A stretch of 64,000 nt of DNA from an uncultured Litoreibacter sp. (GTDB lineage: Bacteria > Pseudomonadota > Alphaproteobacteria > Rhodobacterales > Rhodobacteraceae): assembly GCF_947487515.1 (NCBI RefSeq), contig NZ_CANKWO010000003.1:637103-701102 (forward strand), in the 5' to 3' direction. The number at the start of each line of letters is the position of its first letter. Within the stretch, counting starts at the first letter, position 1. The notes beneath the pieces are model-generated. The model made no database searches, was not told the DNA's origin, and was given only the letters and a program-made list of their open reading frames with translations. This document shows positions 7,453 to 17,548 of this stretch, one piece after another. The translations under genes and the position numbers were made by a program.

Positions 7453-10400
7453 ATGGAAATTTCCGACAAAAACAAATGGCAATTTTGGGTGGACCGTGGC
7501 GGCACCTTCACCGATGTCGTGGCGCGGACACCTTCAGGCGCGCTAAAAACCCACAAATTGCTATCAGAAAACCCCGAAGTTTACCCCGATGCTGCTGTTC
7601 ATGGGATTAAGTCGCTTCTTGGACTAGAGGGCAAAGCCGAAATTCCGTCTGGGCAGATTTCAGCCGTAAAAATGGGGACGACGGTTGCCACCAACGCGCT
7701 GCTAGAGCGAAAGGGTGAACGCACTCTATTGCTGATAACCAAAGGGTTCGGTGATCTCTTGCGCATAGGATACCAGAACAGACCTGACCTTTTTGAACTG
7801 GAAATCAAGTTACCTGAGTTGCTGTATAGTGACGTGATTGAGGTCGAAGAACGTGTGGAGGCCAATGGCGAAGTTATTACTCCGCTTGAGCTGGGCCAAA
7901 CACGAGAGGCATTATCTCGGGCCTATGGAATGGGCTACAGGTCCGTCGCGGTTGCACTAATGCATGGGTACCGCTTTACCGAGCACGAAGAAAAAATCGG
8001 GGAGATGGCCCGCCAGTCGGGCTTTACGCAAATCTCCCTCAGTCACGAAGCAAGCCCCTTGATTAAACTCGTCTCGCGTGGGGATACGGCGGTTGTTGAT
8101 GCCTATCTCTCCCCAATATTGCGGCGCTATGTTGATCAGGTGACCACCGCGCTCAACGCCACGAATGGCGGCTGCGACCGTCTGATGTTCATGCAATCGA
8201 ATGGCGGGTTAACGGATGCGCGCCTGTTTCAAGGAAAGGACGCCATCCTGTCGGGCCCTGCAGGTGGGGTCGTTGGCATGGTCCGTACGGCTGCTGAACA
8301 GGGCTTCGACAAACTTATCGGCTTTGACATGGGCGGCACCTCGACGGATGTCTGCCACTACGCAGGGGAATTTGAACGCTCTTTCGAGACCGAAGTCGCG
8401 GGCGTGCGAATGCGGGCACCAATGATGTCCATTCACACCGTCGCGGCGGGGGGCGGGTCTATCTTGTCGTTCAGTGACGGGCGCATGCAGGTCGGACCCG
8501 AAAGCGCGGGTGCCAATCCCGGCCCTGCGGCCTACCGCAAGGGCGGGCCGCTCACCGTGACCGACTGCAACGTGTTGCTTGGTAAACTCCAGCCCAGCCA
8601 GTTCCCGTCAGTCTTCGGCCCCAATGCGGATCAACCTTTGGACGCTGACGTGGTGCGCGAGAAATTTGACGCCTTGGCGCAGGAAATCGGCGGCAACAGA
8701 TCGGTTGAAGACATCGCTGAGGGCTTTTTGCGCATCGCTGTAGAGAACATGGCGAATGCAATCAAAAAGATCAGCGTACAACGCGGGTATGACGTCACGA
8801 AATACACGATGAATTGTTTCGGCGGGGCCGGTGGGCAGCATGCCTGCCTTGTCGCGGATGCCTTGGGTATGGAAAGTGTGTTTATCCATCCCTTTGCAGG
8901 GGTGCTCTCTGCCTTTGGCATGGGGCTGGCGGATGTGAGGGCCATCCATGAACATCAATTCGCGCAGCCCTTGGAGGCAATCGAACAGGCGCAGCAGGCG
9001 ATGGCGTCCTTGGCCCTTCGCGTGCAGGAAGAAGTCGTCGGGCAGGGGGTGCAGCCAAGCGATGTGTCCGTTGTTAAAGTTGCCCACATCCGTACAGATG
9101 GCGCACATCAAACTCTCGAGGTGCCCTTTGGCTCACCCGCCGAAATGACGGCGTCCTTTGAGGCCTCGCATCGCCAACGTTTTGGCTTTGTCCCGAGTTA
9201 TGCGGGCTTGATCATTGATCTGCTGACTGCTGAGGCCATCGGGGCTACGGGTGAAACTGTAACATTGAGCGAGTCTCTGGGCGACACCGCCGATCCGCAG
9301 AACGCCAAGATGTTCAGCCATGGCGAGTGGCGCGATGTGCCCTTGGTAGACCGCGCAACACTTTGTGTCGGTGACAAAGTGGACGGTCCGGCGATACTGA
9401 CAGAACCGACAGGCACGAATATCCTAGAGGCTGGGTGGCAGGCGGAATGCGCTCGCGGTGGAAATCTGGTGTTGACGCGGGTTGTGCCTTTGGATCGTCA
9501 AGAAGCCATCGGGACTTCGGTAGACCCCGTGATGCTGGAAGTTTTTAACAACCTCTTCATGTCCATCGCAGAACAGATGGGGGCCACGTTGGCCAACACT
9601 GCCTATTCGGTGAACATCAAAGAGCGGTTTGATTTCTCTTGCGCCATTTTTGACGGAAACGGCGATCTTGTCGCGAATGCGCCGCATGTTCCGGTACATC
9701 TTGGATCGATGTCCGACAGCGTACGCACCGTGTTGCGCCAAAATGCAGGTAAAATCCGCCCAGGCGACGTTTATATGATGAACAACCCCTATAATGGCGG
9801 CACGCATTTGCCAGACGTCACGGTTATCACACCGGTGTTCGATGATGCCGGAAAAGACATTATATACACTGTCGCCTCGCGGGGGCATCACGCGGATATT
9901 GGCGGAACAACGCCTGGATCGGCCCCCCCTGATAGCCGTCACATCGAGGAAGAGGGCGTATTGATCGACAACGTCTTGCTGGTGCAAGAGGGCGTTTTGC
10001 AAGATGAGGCCGCGCGGGCTTTACTGGCGTCGGGCAAGTATCCATGCCGGAACGTAGATCAGAACATGGCGGATCTCGCAGCGCAGGTTGCGGCCAATGC
10101 CACGGGTGTGCTGGAACTTACAAAGATCACTCGGCACTTCGGCTTGGAAGTGGTGCATGCCTATATGGGCCATGTCCAAGACAATGCGGAAGAAAGCGTG
10201 CGTCGCGTACTTGATGTCCTGAAGGACTGTGATTTCACCTATCCGCTTGATAGCGGGGCGCACATCAAAGTGGCGATCTCCGTTGATCGTCAGGCGCGTG
10301 AGGCGACCATCGATTTCACAGGCACATCCGCACAAGATCCGTTTAACTACAACGCCCCCAAGGCAATCTGCCATGCCGTTGTTCTATATGTCTTCCGAAC

Positions 10401-11055
10401 CCTTGTTGGGGCGAATATTCCAATGAACGAAGGCTGCTTGAAACCCCTGAACCTGATCGTGCCAGAAGGGTCGATGATTAACCCCAAGGCACCGGCCGCG
10501 GTCATTTCTGGGAATACCGAGGTTAGTCAGGCCATTGCCGATACTCTTTACGGCGCTCTGGGGGTGATCGCAGGTAGCCAAGGGACCATGAACAATTTTG
10601 TGTATGGCAACGAGGAGTTTCAAAACTATGAAACCATCTGTGGAGGGACCGGTGCAGGGGACGGCTTCAACGGGGCAAGTGGCGTTCACAGCCATATGAC
10701 CAATACGCGGATGACCGACCCTGAGGTACTGGAAACGCGTTTTCCGGTCCGAGTTGACGAATTTTCCATCCGCCATGGCTCCGGAGGGGACGGGCAGTTT
10801 TCGGGCGGCGAAGGAATTATTCGCAAGTTGCGCTTCTTGGAGCCAATGACCGCGACCGTTTTGTCCTCGCATCGCCAAACGACACCGCATGGGGCGTCGG
10901 GTGGTCAATCCGGTGCACCGGGTGAAAACTCTGTCCTTCGCGTGGATGGCACCATTGAGCCGCTCCAAGGGAATGATGTTGCGCAAATGAACAAGGATGA
11001 TGTGTTTGTTCTGAAGTCCCCCGGTGGGGGTGGATACGGCAAACGCGTGCAGTAA
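7453..11055 (+). CDS. 5-oxoprolinase / hydantoinase A-B fusion protein
   Basis: The 1200-residue protein joins two domains that are separate in many bacteria. The N-terminal half (about 1-690) is HyuA/OplA-like, with an ATPase-type GGTFTDVV motif and [11 protein letters not shown] near residue 295. The C-terminal half (about 695-1200) is HyuB-like, starting [20 protein letters not shown] and including [13 protein letters not shown]. Eukaryotic and some bacterial 5-oxoprolinases share this layout and length. Likely reaction: ATP-dependent opening of 5-oxoproline, or of a related hydantoin or lactam. ATG 7453 is preferred over TTG 7447 because GAAGGG is spaced correctly. It is divergent from dctPQM. 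Confidence 0.88.
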   Translation: MEISDKNKWQFWVDRGGTFTDVVARTPSGALKTHKLLSENPEVYPDAAVHGIKSLLGLEGKAEIPSGQISAVKMGTTVATNALLERKGERTLLLITKGFGDLLRIGYQNRPDLFELEIKLPELLYSDVIEVEERVEANGEVITPLELGQTREALSRAYGMGYRSVAVALMHGYRFTEHEEKIGEMARQSGFTQISLSHEASPLIKLVSRGDTAVVDAYLSPILRRYVDQVTTALNATNGGCDRLMFMQSNGGLTDARLFQGKDAILSGPAGGVVGMVRTAAEQGFDKLIGFDMGGTSTDVCHYAGEFERSFETEVAGVRMRAPMMSIHTVAAGGGSILSFSDGRMQVGPESAGANPGPAAYRKGGPLTVTDCNVLLGKLQPSQFPSVFGPNADQPLDADVVREKFDALAQEIGGNRSVEDIAEGFLRIAVENMANAIKKISVQRGYDVTKYTMNCFGGAGGQHACLVADALGMESVFIHPFAGVLSAFGMGLADVRAIHEHQFAQPLEAIEQAQQAMASLALRVQEEVVGQGVQPSDVSVVKVAHIRTDGAHQTLEVPFGSPAEMTASFEASHRQRFGFVPSYAGLIIDLLTAEAIGATGETVTLSESLGDTADPQNAKMFSHGEWRDVPLVDRATLCVGDKVDGPAILTEPTGTNILEAGWQAECARGGNLVLTRVVPLDRQEAIGTSVDPVMLEVFNNLFMSIAEQMGATLANTAYSVNIKERFDFSCAIFDGNGDLVANAPHVPVHLGSMSDSVRTVLRQNAGKIRPGDVYMMNNPYNGGTHLPDVTVITPVFDDAGKDIIYTVASRGHHADIGGTTPGSAPPDSRHIEEEGVLIDNVLLVQEGVLQDEAARALLASGKYPCRNVDQNMADLAAQVAANATGVLELTKITRHFGLEVVHAYMGHVQDNAEESVRRVLDVLKDCDFTYPLDSGAHIKVAISVDRQAREATIDFTGTSAQDPFNYNAPKAICHAVVLYVFRTLVGANIPMNEGCLKPLNLIVPEGSMINPKAPAAVISGNTEVSQAIADTLYGALGVIAGSQGTMNNFVYGNEEFQNYETICGGTGAGDGFNGASGVHSHMTNTRMTDPEVLETRFPVRVDEFSIRHGSGGDGQFSGGEGIIRKLRFLEPMTATVLSSHRQTTPHGASGGQSGAPGENSVLRVDGTIEPLQGNDVAQMNKDDVFVLKSPGGGGYGKRVQ

Positions 11056-11132
11056 GCGTGGGCCAACGCCGATCTCAGAGCGGTATCGGGCGTTCGCGTA
11101 TGGACGCCGGATAAGCCCCGTGATCCTACGCG

Positions 11133-11163
11133 CATACGCCCCATCCAAAAGATGGGGCGTATG
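11133..11163 (+). terminator. Strong hairpin after the 5-oxoprolinase gene
   Basis: CATACGCCCCATC and GATGGGGCGTATG form a perfect 13-bp stem with a 5-nt loop (CAAAA), 78 bp after the stop. There is no T-run, so it may end transcripts with help, or stabilise a 3' end. It lies between convergent genes. Confidence 0.6.
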
Positions 11164-11236
11164 TCATTTGGAATGCAACGGCTTTGATCGAGATGTGCAT
11201 GCGGCCAAGCCGAAGGGATCCCTCGCGTATCGGTGA

Positions 11237-11845
11237 CTAGGCTTGGGTGTTCGCGCCCTCTTTTTGCATCACTTTAGCCAGCGCTGGACGGTTGGCGCAT
11301 CGCTTGATCCAGTCTTGAATTGGCGGCAGCGGTGGAACGGCGTCAGGCAACCAGTGGAAAGGGCTGGAAAGCAACAGGTCGACCGCGGAGTAATCCTCTC
11401 CAAGAAGGTAGGGTTGATGCGCCAAGGCAGTCGTCAAACTTGCAGTCACAGCGTCCATGTCGCGAAAGGTCTCGTGCAAAAGCGGGTGTTCGATCTTGGC
11501 CGAAGAGAGAAGCAGAACAGGTTCCACCACGCCTTGGTAATAGAACAGCCAGCTTAGAAATTCCCCTCGTTGAGGATGCCCCACGGGTCGGCCCAGCCCT
11601 GTGTCGGGAAACATATCGGTCAAATAGGTGACGATTGCTCCACGTTCACGCAGATGGTCCTCGCCGTCGATCAAATAGGGCACTTTCTTTTCGGGATGAG
11701 GATTGCGGGTATCGGCCGCTTCTGTGTCAACTTCTCGGACAATATTAACCTTGAGCACGTCGATCTGATCGGCGATGCCCATTTCTTCGATCAAGTGAAG
11801 GATCGACGTCGAGCGAGTGTTCGGGGCGTGATAAAGTGTCGGCAT
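11237..11845 (-). CDS. Glutathione S-transferase family protein
   Basis: The 202-residue protein has an N-terminal thioredoxin-like domain (about 1-78; LYHAPNTRSTSILHLIEEM, with KKVPYLIDG before the cis-proline) and an all-helical C-terminal domain ending near the usual GST length. The conserved N-capping Asp region (GEDYSAVDLLLSS) is present. It is a cytosolic glutathione transferase-like protein of unknown substrate, divergent from the WYL-domain regulator. Confidence 0.88.
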   Translation of the reverse strand: MPTLYHAPNTRSTSILHLIEEMGIADQIDVLKVNIVREVDTEAADTRNPHPEKKVPYLIDGEDHLRERGAIVTYLTDMFPDTGLGRPVGHPQRGEFLSWLFYYQGVVEPVLLLSSAKIEHPLLHETFRDMDAVTASLTTALAHQPYLLGEDYSAVDLLLSSPFHWLPDAVPPLPPIQDWIKRCANRPALAKVMQKEGANTQA

Positions 11846-11912
11846 TTAGCGGGTATCCTGAAATTACGTTATGCCTTGATCTAGCTGAGGCCTGCTGACA
11901 GATTACGTCAGT

Positions 11913-12596
11913 ATGGCCCGAACTGATCGCCTTATGCGCCTTATGGATGCGCTGCGCCGTTTACCGGCGCCTGTCACGGCTGCGCGGCTGGCGACCGAGA
12001 CAGGCGTGTCGCCTCGGCAGTTGTATCGGGACATTGCTACATTGCGCGCAGGCGGTGCTTTGATCGATGGGGAAGCGGGGGTCGGATACCGGTTGACGGA
12101 AGATCCTGCCTTGCCCCCGCAAAGCTTTTCGCAACTCGAGATCGAGGCGCTTGTCCTTGCCGTAGGGGATCTGTCGCATACTGGTGACGCGACGTTGGAG
12201 GCTGCCGGTCGCTCGGCTCTTGCGCGGATCATCGCGACATTGGCTGACCGGCAGTCACGCCAAGCGATGCACACCGTTCTGCGAAGTTTCAGAGCCCCAC
12301 CTGCGGAGTTTAAGCTGGATGTAGACATGGCGTTATTGCGTCGTGCTTGTTGGGAAGAACTGGCGTTGAACGTGCGGTACAGGGACCTCAAGGATTGCGT
12401 CACAGAGCGCGAGGTCTGGCCGCTTGGCATCAGCTATTCAGACCGTGCGCTAATTGTGCTGGTTTGGTGCTGCATGCGTAAGGATTGGCGGCTGTTCAAT
12501 GCGTCGAGGATCGAACAGGCCTCTCTGAACGGGCGCAGTTTTAGGCCACGCCGTGTGCCTTTGTTACGCGATTACGCTTCGTTGCAAAGGCGATGA
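11913..12596 (+). CDS. HTH_11 / WYL-domain transcriptional regulator (YafY type)
   Basis: The 227-residue protein begins with a helix-turn-helix (TAARLATETGVSPRQLYRDIATLRAGG, residues about 20-45) followed by a C-terminal WYL-type ligand domain. The expected WYL tripeptide is not obvious, but the context VRYRDLKDCVTEREVWPLGI matches that domain. It is divergent from the GST gene with 67 bp between, so regulation of that gene is the likeliest job. The ligand is unknown. Confidence 0.85.
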   Translation: MARTDRLMRLMDALRRLPAPVTAARLATETGVSPRQLYRDIATLRAGGALIDGEAGVGYRLTEDPALPPQSFSQLEIEALVLAVGDLSHTGDATLEAAGRSALARIIATLADRQSRQAMHTVLRSFRAPPAEFKLDVDMALLRRACWEELALNVRYRDLKDCVTEREVWPLGISYSDRALIVLVWCCMRKDWRLFNASRIEQASLNGRSFRPRRVPLLRDYASLQRR

Positions 12597-12631
12597 CCTA
12601 GCGCGAAATTTTCGTCACCGGTTTTTGGGCC

Positions 12632-13705
12632 CTAGCTTGATGAAAGAACCGCAGGGCGTTCATATGTAAGCTCTTTATGCAATTGCGAGCATCCTTTGGG
12701 TTTGATCGTTTGGCTGGCCACGCTGGGCACAATTTCCAAGGGAATTCCGTTGGCCGCGAATATATCCGTGGCGACTTTAGACGCATCATCTGTGCCGCCG
12801 CACTGCACCCTGACAACACGCTTCCCTTGCCGCGCGGCGGCCAGCAAAACGCCCGATGTGTTTGCTTGTGACAGCTCGGCTGTCGCCAATGCAGGGGTGA
12901 TGACAACGCGTTCGGCATCGCGCCGCGCAAGGTCAAGTATGTCTTGGGGCAACGCGCGGTCATAAAAGATGACATCTGCTTCTTGCAAGCGCTGCACCGC
13001 GCGCAATGTGATCAGGTCTTTTGCGTCGGGATCGGCCTCTATCAATGTGACGGAGCCTGACTGCTCGGGCCCAAAGTTTGCGGTGTCGATCGCTTGTTTG
13101 ATGATCCGTGCGGCTTCGCGTTCACTGCCGCGGGCATGCGCCTTTCGAGCAGGCCCCGCAAAGACCCAACGCCACAGATCACGACGGGCACGCGGGGACA
13201 GTCGGTCATAGGCACGTGCGCGCAATCGACCTGCAAGGGCCGCCAGTTCGCCCAGCCGAGGTTCTAGAATTTCTTCAACGCGTGTTTTGATCTGGCGCGC
13301 GAGAACCGGCGCGGTCCCTTCAGTGCCAATAGCCACCACAACCGGCGAGCGATCAACGATTGAAGGCGTGTATGCGTCGCATAAATGCGGTTGATCAACT
13401 ACGTTAACCGTCGCGCCCGCGCATTTGGCCAACGCATGTAAGCTGGCATCAATCGCAGGGCAGCCGGTCGCGATGAACACGAGGGCCGCGTCGGAGAAAT
13501 GAGAGGACGAAATGGGGGCGCTGTTCCAATCGATGCGCGCTTCATTGAAAAGGTCGGATAGCTCGGGGTCTAGCGCAGGGGCCAATATGGTAATCGCGGC
13601 TTCGGTCTTTAGGATCAGGCGGCACTTTTGAGCGGCTTGCTCTCCGCCCCCAACAATGACGACGCGACGTCCCTGCATTTTCAAGAACATGGGAAAGGTT
13701 TTCAT
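12632..13705 (-). CDS. cysG: Siroheme synthase CysG with shortened methyltransferase domain
   Basis: The N-terminal 210 residues are a normal precorrin-2 dehydrogenase/sirohydrochlorin ferrochelatase module (VVIVGGGEQAAQKC NAD motif). The C-terminal part resembles uroporphyrinogen-III methyltransferase but is only about 140 residues instead of about 245. The SAM-binding motif usually read as G-x-G-P-G-x-x-D-L is EADPDAKDLIT, and the catalytic core after the first third is missing. So this copy probably performs only the oxidation and iron-insertion steps, with methylation from a separate CobA outside the window. It ends the nitrate operon, where siroheme serves NirB. Overlap with the upstream gene is ATGA. 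Confidence 0.82.
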   Translation of the reverse strand: MKTFPMFLKMQGRRVVIVGGGEQAAQKCRLILKTEAAITILAPALDPELSDLFNEARIDWNSAPISSSHFSDAALVFIATGCPAIDASLHALAKCAGATVNVVDQPHLCDAYTPSIVDRSPVVVAIGTEGTAPVLARQIKTRVEEILEPRLGELAALAGRLRARAYDRLSPRARRDLWRWVFAGPARKAHARGSEREAARIIKQAIDTANFGPEQSGSVTLIEADPDAKDLITLRAVQRLQEADVIFYDRALPQDILDLARRDAERVVITPALATAELSQANTSGVLLAAARQGKRVVRVQCGGTDDASKVATDIFAANGIPLEIVPSVASQTIKPKGCSQLHKELTYERPAVLSSS

Positions 13706-14640
13706 CTGGCGCTCCTGATTTTCGGGTGACGGTCAGCCCAGATTTCTGTCGCAATGGCCGAAGCTTCGGGGATTGTGGGGGCTGCATCCAAGGTCCACAA
13801 AGCCAGCGCCGCCGTGCCGATGACAACATCCTTCGCGAAAGCGTCGGTTTGTGCGCCGCTCCAGAGCGCGCCCAGATCAACCGCGCAGGCAGAGGGCAAA
13901 GGTCGGCTGCCCGCGCAGCTGGCCACGGCGCGTTCATTCAGCTCGATCCCGTTTCGAAGCCCAAAAACCGCGATGTCTTTTGCCGGATTGCGTTCGAATT
14001 CGCCGCCGCCGCCCTTGATGACGGTGAGGTTCCGATCCCCCAGCAGATGTGCGGCCCGTGACTGCAACCCGCGGTAAGACGGGTGAAACACCCCTTGCAC
14101 CGATGCTGATGCTGCGGTCGGGTTCCACATTCGCAACACGGTGTTTATGCAACTTCTTAGACCAAAGGTGTCTCGCAGCCTCAACAGATGAAAGGCTTGC
14201 GGGCTGACGGTCTCGAGCGGCAGATAGGTTAGCCCATCACCTTCAAGCTGCAACTTGTTCAAAACGTGCCGGGGATCAGCCCCTTGGCTTTGATGCGAAT
14301 TCCATCCGTGCAGGGCCACGCGGTAGCCAGCCTGTGCCACAAGCTTGGCGGCCAGAAGAAAAAGCGGGGCTCCGCGTGTGCGGCCTGCGGCGTAGCAAGG
14401 CCAGTCCAAATCCGCCGTTACCGCCTGAGGGGAAGCCGCGCGCAGGGCGGCAGTGAACCCTGCGATTTCGCATGCGGTCTCCCCTCGCAGTCGCAAGACC
14501 ATAAGAAGCGCGCCCACGGCTTCGGGCGCCGCATTTCCGGATAAGATCAACTCCATTGCTTGCGCGGCTTCGTCCTGCGTCATGGCGCGGGCGCGGCCTT
14601 TGCCTTGGGCAACGATGCGAACAAACGGCGCGAGGCTCAT
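13702..14640 (-). CDS. TrpD2/YbiB-like glycosyltransferase-family protein
   Basis: The 312-residue protein has the anthranilate phosphoribosyltransferase-like fold signature: an N-terminal helical part (MTQDEAAQAMELILSGNAAPEAVGALLMVLRL) and an alpha/beta part. The phosphoribosyl pyrophosphate motif of true TrpD (KHGNR) is LHGWNSHQS here, so tryptophan synthesis is unlikely; YbiB relatives bind nucleic acid. ATG 14640 overlaps the nasA stop (ATGA); the longer frame to 14808 is rejected. It is embedded in the nitrate operon, a link without a known mechanism. Confidence 0.75.
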   Translation of the reverse strand: MSLAPFVRIVAQGKGRARAMTQDEAAQAMELILSGNAAPEAVGALLMVLRLRGETACEIAGFTAALRAASPQAVTADLDWPCYAAGRTRGAPLFLLAAKLVAQAGYRVALHGWNSHQSQGADPRHVLNKLQLEGDGLTYLPLETVSPQAFHLLRLRDTFGLRSCINTVLRMWNPTAASASVQGVFHPSYRGLQSRAAHLLGDRNLTVIKGGGGEFERNPAKDIAVFGLRNGIELNERAVASCAGSRPLPSACAVDLGALWSGAQTDAFAKDVVIGTAALALWTLDAAPTIPEASAIATEIWADRHPKIRSAR

Positions 14641-17216
14641 TCTGCCACCATAGGGAGGCGGGCGCTGCTGAGAAGATTGGCCAACTCTGGCTTGCAAGAC
14701 CCGCAGTTGGTCCCCGCGCAGGTCGCGGCCCCCAATGCGTCGATGCCGTCGGCCCCTGATGCAATGGCCCCGTGGATTGTGTTGATCCCGACGTTCATGC
14801 AGGCGCAAACAATAGGGCCGGGGTCGGGTTGATCAATATCACCACGCCCCGCGAGGGCACGGAGCGATGGGGTTTGAGTGCCAATAAGCGATATCGCTTG
14901 AGTGCGCGCCAAAGTGACCGGAGTAGGGCCTGCGAAGAACAATCCCTTTAGCAGTTCGCCATCGTGAAAGGCGATGCGGGTTTGCCCGCTTCGGCGGTCG
15001 CACATTTCTGAGGCAACCCCTAGGTCCCCTCCTAGCAATCCCCGCGCCAATCCTTCCCAATCTTGAGGATGCGAAAGACCTGCGTACTCTGCTTGCCAGC
15101 CTGTCAGCGACCGCGCGATCGCGGAATAGCTGGCCGTTGCTTGGGGTTTGTCGAGCACCGCCGCGAAAGCAAACCACTGGGCGGGGTATTTGCGCAGCGC
15201 CACCTGAGCGATCTTGGTTGCAGGTTGACCTGAAACAGGGTCGACGGCGGGGGGAATTACCGCATTTACCCAGCTGGCACTGCTGTGCTGCCGCGTCCAG
15301 TGAATGGGGGCGAACAACTGGCCTTTCGCAGTGCGTTCGGTGATCAACGCGCGAAGAATTGACGCGCCGTGGGGGCTGCTCACTTCAAGCAGGTCTCCGG
15401 TGCCGACCTTCAATTGATCTGCGTCTTGGGGATGAATTTCCGCATAGGGTTCTGCCAGATGCGCCCCCAGTTTCGGAGCCTTCCCGCTGCGTGACATCGT
15501 GTGCCATTGGTCACGATTGCGCCCAGTGTTGAGCGTAAAGGCGGTGCGTTCCACAGGTGTGGGGTCCTGAATCGGCAGCATGCGTGCCTTGCCATCAGAG
15601 TGGTAGAAATCGCCATCAGCAAAGAAACGTTTGCCCTCCTGCGGCCATTGGGTGGGGATCAAATTTGCGTAATCCACATCGGCAAAGATGCTCAAATCCA
15701 GATCCCGTCCGAAATCAGAGGTGGCGGACGACAGGGCAACATACTCGGCGAATATCTGTGCTGGGGTCTCAAAGTTGAAGGCTTTGGACCAGCCCATGCG
15801 CGATGCCACGTCACATATTATTTTCCAGTCGGGGCGCGTATCTTTAGGGGCAGGGAGGAACGCGCGTTGGCGCGAGATGCGGCGCTCTGAGTTGGTGACA
15901 GTGCCGTCCTTCTCTCCCCAGCCAGTGGCGGGCAAAAGCACATCGGCAAGATCGCCGGTATCGGTCTGGGCCATGATGTCAGACACGGCCACAAAGGGCA
16001 CGTTTGAGATAGCCCTTGCCACTTGGTCCGCATCTGGCAAGCTGACGGCAGGGTTGGTCGACATGACCCAAAGGGCTTTGATTTTTCCAGATGCGCAGGC
16101 GTCGAACAGATCGACAGCCTTCAACCCAGCAGCGGTTGGGATATTTGGGCTGGCCCAAAACTTTTGAACACAGTCGCGGTGTTCGGCGTTCTCGATGTCC
16201 AGATGATTGGCGAGCATATTGGCAAGGCCGCCCACTTCACGCCCGCCCATGGCATTGGGCTGACCGGTAACCGAAAACGGCCCACATCCGCGTTGCCCAA
16301 TTCGCCCTGTGGCGAGGTGGCAATTCAAAATCGAATTGACCTTATCGGTGCCGCATCCAGACTGGTTCACCCCTTGCGAATAGACGGTAACGACCTTTTT
16401 GGTCTCCGCCCAAAGCTGGTAGAAATGCGCAAGCTCGCTGGCGGACAAGCCACTTTGCAACGGATCGCTCAGGTTGGCCTGTGCAATGGCCTCTGGGCTG
16501 CCCGAAACATGAGCTTGGAGAAAGTCAGCATCGGTTTTCCCCGTTGCGACCAGATGGGCCAACAGCCCGTTAAACAATGGGATGTCGCCGTCGGGCAGGA
16601 TCCTCAAATGGTGGTCCGCGATCGCGGATGTAGCGGTTTTGCGTGGATCAACATTGACGACCGTAAGCGACGGACGGGCACTCTTCGCCGCTTCAATCCG
16701 TTGATGAAGCACGGGGTGGCACCACGCCAAGTTGGAACCCACCAGAACGATCAAGTCGGCCTCTTCCAAGTCCTCATAGGTGCCCGGGACGGTGTCCGAC
16801 CCAAAGGCGCGCTTGTGCCCTGCTACCGATGAGGCCATGCAAAGTCTTGAATTCGTGTCAATATTTGCCGATCCAATGAAACCTTTCATCAGTTTATTCG
16901 CGACGTAGTAATCTTCGGTAAGCAGTTGGCCCGAGACATAGAACGCCACGCTATCTGGGCCATGATCACGGATCGCAGCGCTAAATTTTTCTGCCACCCT
17001 ATCCAAAGCAGCATCCCATGTGGCCTCTGCCCCGTTTACCTGAGGAGCAAGAAGGCGACCTTCAAGGTCGATGGTGTCCCCCAGTGCCGTGCCTTTGGAG
17101 CACAGCCTGCCAAAGTTGGCCGGATGGTCAGGGTCGCCTTTAATGGTGCCATCTGGGCCCGCAAGAATGCCGCAACCAACCCCGCAATAGGGGCACACGG
17201 TTTTGGTCAAAGTCAT
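14637..17216 (-). CDS. nasA: Assimilatory nitrate reductase catalytic subunit
   Basis: The 859-residue molybdopterin oxidoreductase has an N-terminal [4Fe-4S] motif (Cys8, Cys11, Cys15, Cys39 in CPYCGVGC...RLCSKG), the bis-MGD domains, and a C-terminal BFD-like [2Fe-2S] domain (VCACMNVG...CAGTNCGSCKPEL). This length and the extra cluster match NasA. It reduces nitrate to nitrite in the cytoplasm. No separate NasC-type diaphorase is nearby, so the electron donor is unclear. The start overlaps the nirD stop by ATGA. Confidence 0.95.
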   Translation of the reverse strand: MTLTKTVCPYCGVGCGILAGPDGTIKGDPDHPANFGRLCSKGTALGDTIDLEGRLLAPQVNGAEATWDAALDRVAEKFSAAIRDHGPDSVAFYVSGQLLTEDYYVANKLMKGFIGSANIDTNSRLCMASSVAGHKRAFGSDTVPGTYEDLEEADLIVLVGSNLAWCHPVLHQRIEAAKSARPSLTVVNVDPRKTATSAIADHHLRILPDGDIPLFNGLLAHLVATGKTDADFLQAHVSGSPEAIAQANLSDPLQSGLSASELAHFYQLWAETKKVVTVYSQGVNQSGCGTDKVNSILNCHLATGRIGQRGCGPFSVTGQPNAMGGREVGGLANMLANHLDIENAEHRDCVQKFWASPNIPTAAGLKAVDLFDACASGKIKALWVMSTNPAVSLPDADQVARAISNVPFVAVSDIMAQTDTGDLADVLLPATGWGEKDGTVTNSERRISRQRAFLPAPKDTRPDWKIICDVASRMGWSKAFNFETPAQIFAEYVALSSATSDFGRDLDLSIFADVDYANLIPTQWPQEGKRFFADGDFYHSDGKARMLPIQDPTPVERTAFTLNTGRNRDQWHTMSRSGKAPKLGAHLAEPYAEIHPQDADQLKVGTGDLLEVSSPHGASILRALITERTAKGQLFAPIHWTRQHSSASWVNAVIPPAVDPVSGQPATKIAQVALRKYPAQWFAFAAVLDKPQATASYSAIARSLTGWQAEYAGLSHPQDWEGLARGLLGGDLGVASEMCDRRSGQTRIAFHDGELLKGLFFAGPTPVTLARTQAISLIGTQTPSLRALAGRGDIDQPDPGPIVCACMNVGINTIHGAIASGADGIDALGAATCAGTNCGSCKPELANLLSSARLPMVAE

Positions 17217-17548
17217 GCGACCGCCCTGTGTTGCAAAAACTCGGTGTCCAGATAGATGCGCCCGTCTGTGACCTTTGCGCGGTAGGTCGCGACTTGCCCT
17301 TCATCTGCGCCTTGGGCCATGCCTGTCTCCAGTGAGATGACCCAATTGTGCAGCGGGCAAGTCACCTGTGTGCCGTGCACGATACCGTCAGCCAAAGGGC
17401 CGCCTTTGTGGGGGCAGGCATTGTCCAAGGCGTAAACCTCATCCGTGGCGGTGCGGAAAACCGCCACGCACCCGAGGGGGGTTTTTACCAAGCGCGCGCC
17501 GCGTTGCGGGATGGCATCAAGGGCGGATATTTCGATCCATTGGCTCAT
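17213..17548 (-). CDS. nirD: Nitrite reductase small subunit (Rieske-like)
   Basis: The 111-residue protein matches NirD: a Rieske-type fold with CPHKGGPL and CPLHNW, so here the Cys-His pairs of a true [2Fe-2S] Rieske site appear to be present. It partners NirB in NAD(P)H-dependent nitrite reduction to ammonium. ATG 17548 overlaps the nirB stop (ATGA); the longer frame to 17617 lies in nirB and is rejected. Confidence 0.92.
   Translation of the reverse strand: MSQWIEISALDAIPQRGARLVKTPLGCVAVFRTATDEVYALDNACPHKGGPLADGIVHGTQVTCPLHNWVISLETGMAQGADEGQVATYRAKVTDGRIYLDTEFLQHRAVA

Noticed and set aside
9424-10002. Minus-strand frame (192 codons) inside the 5-oxoprolinase gene
   Set aside because: It has no family likeness and no start signal; the plus strand is clearly coding.
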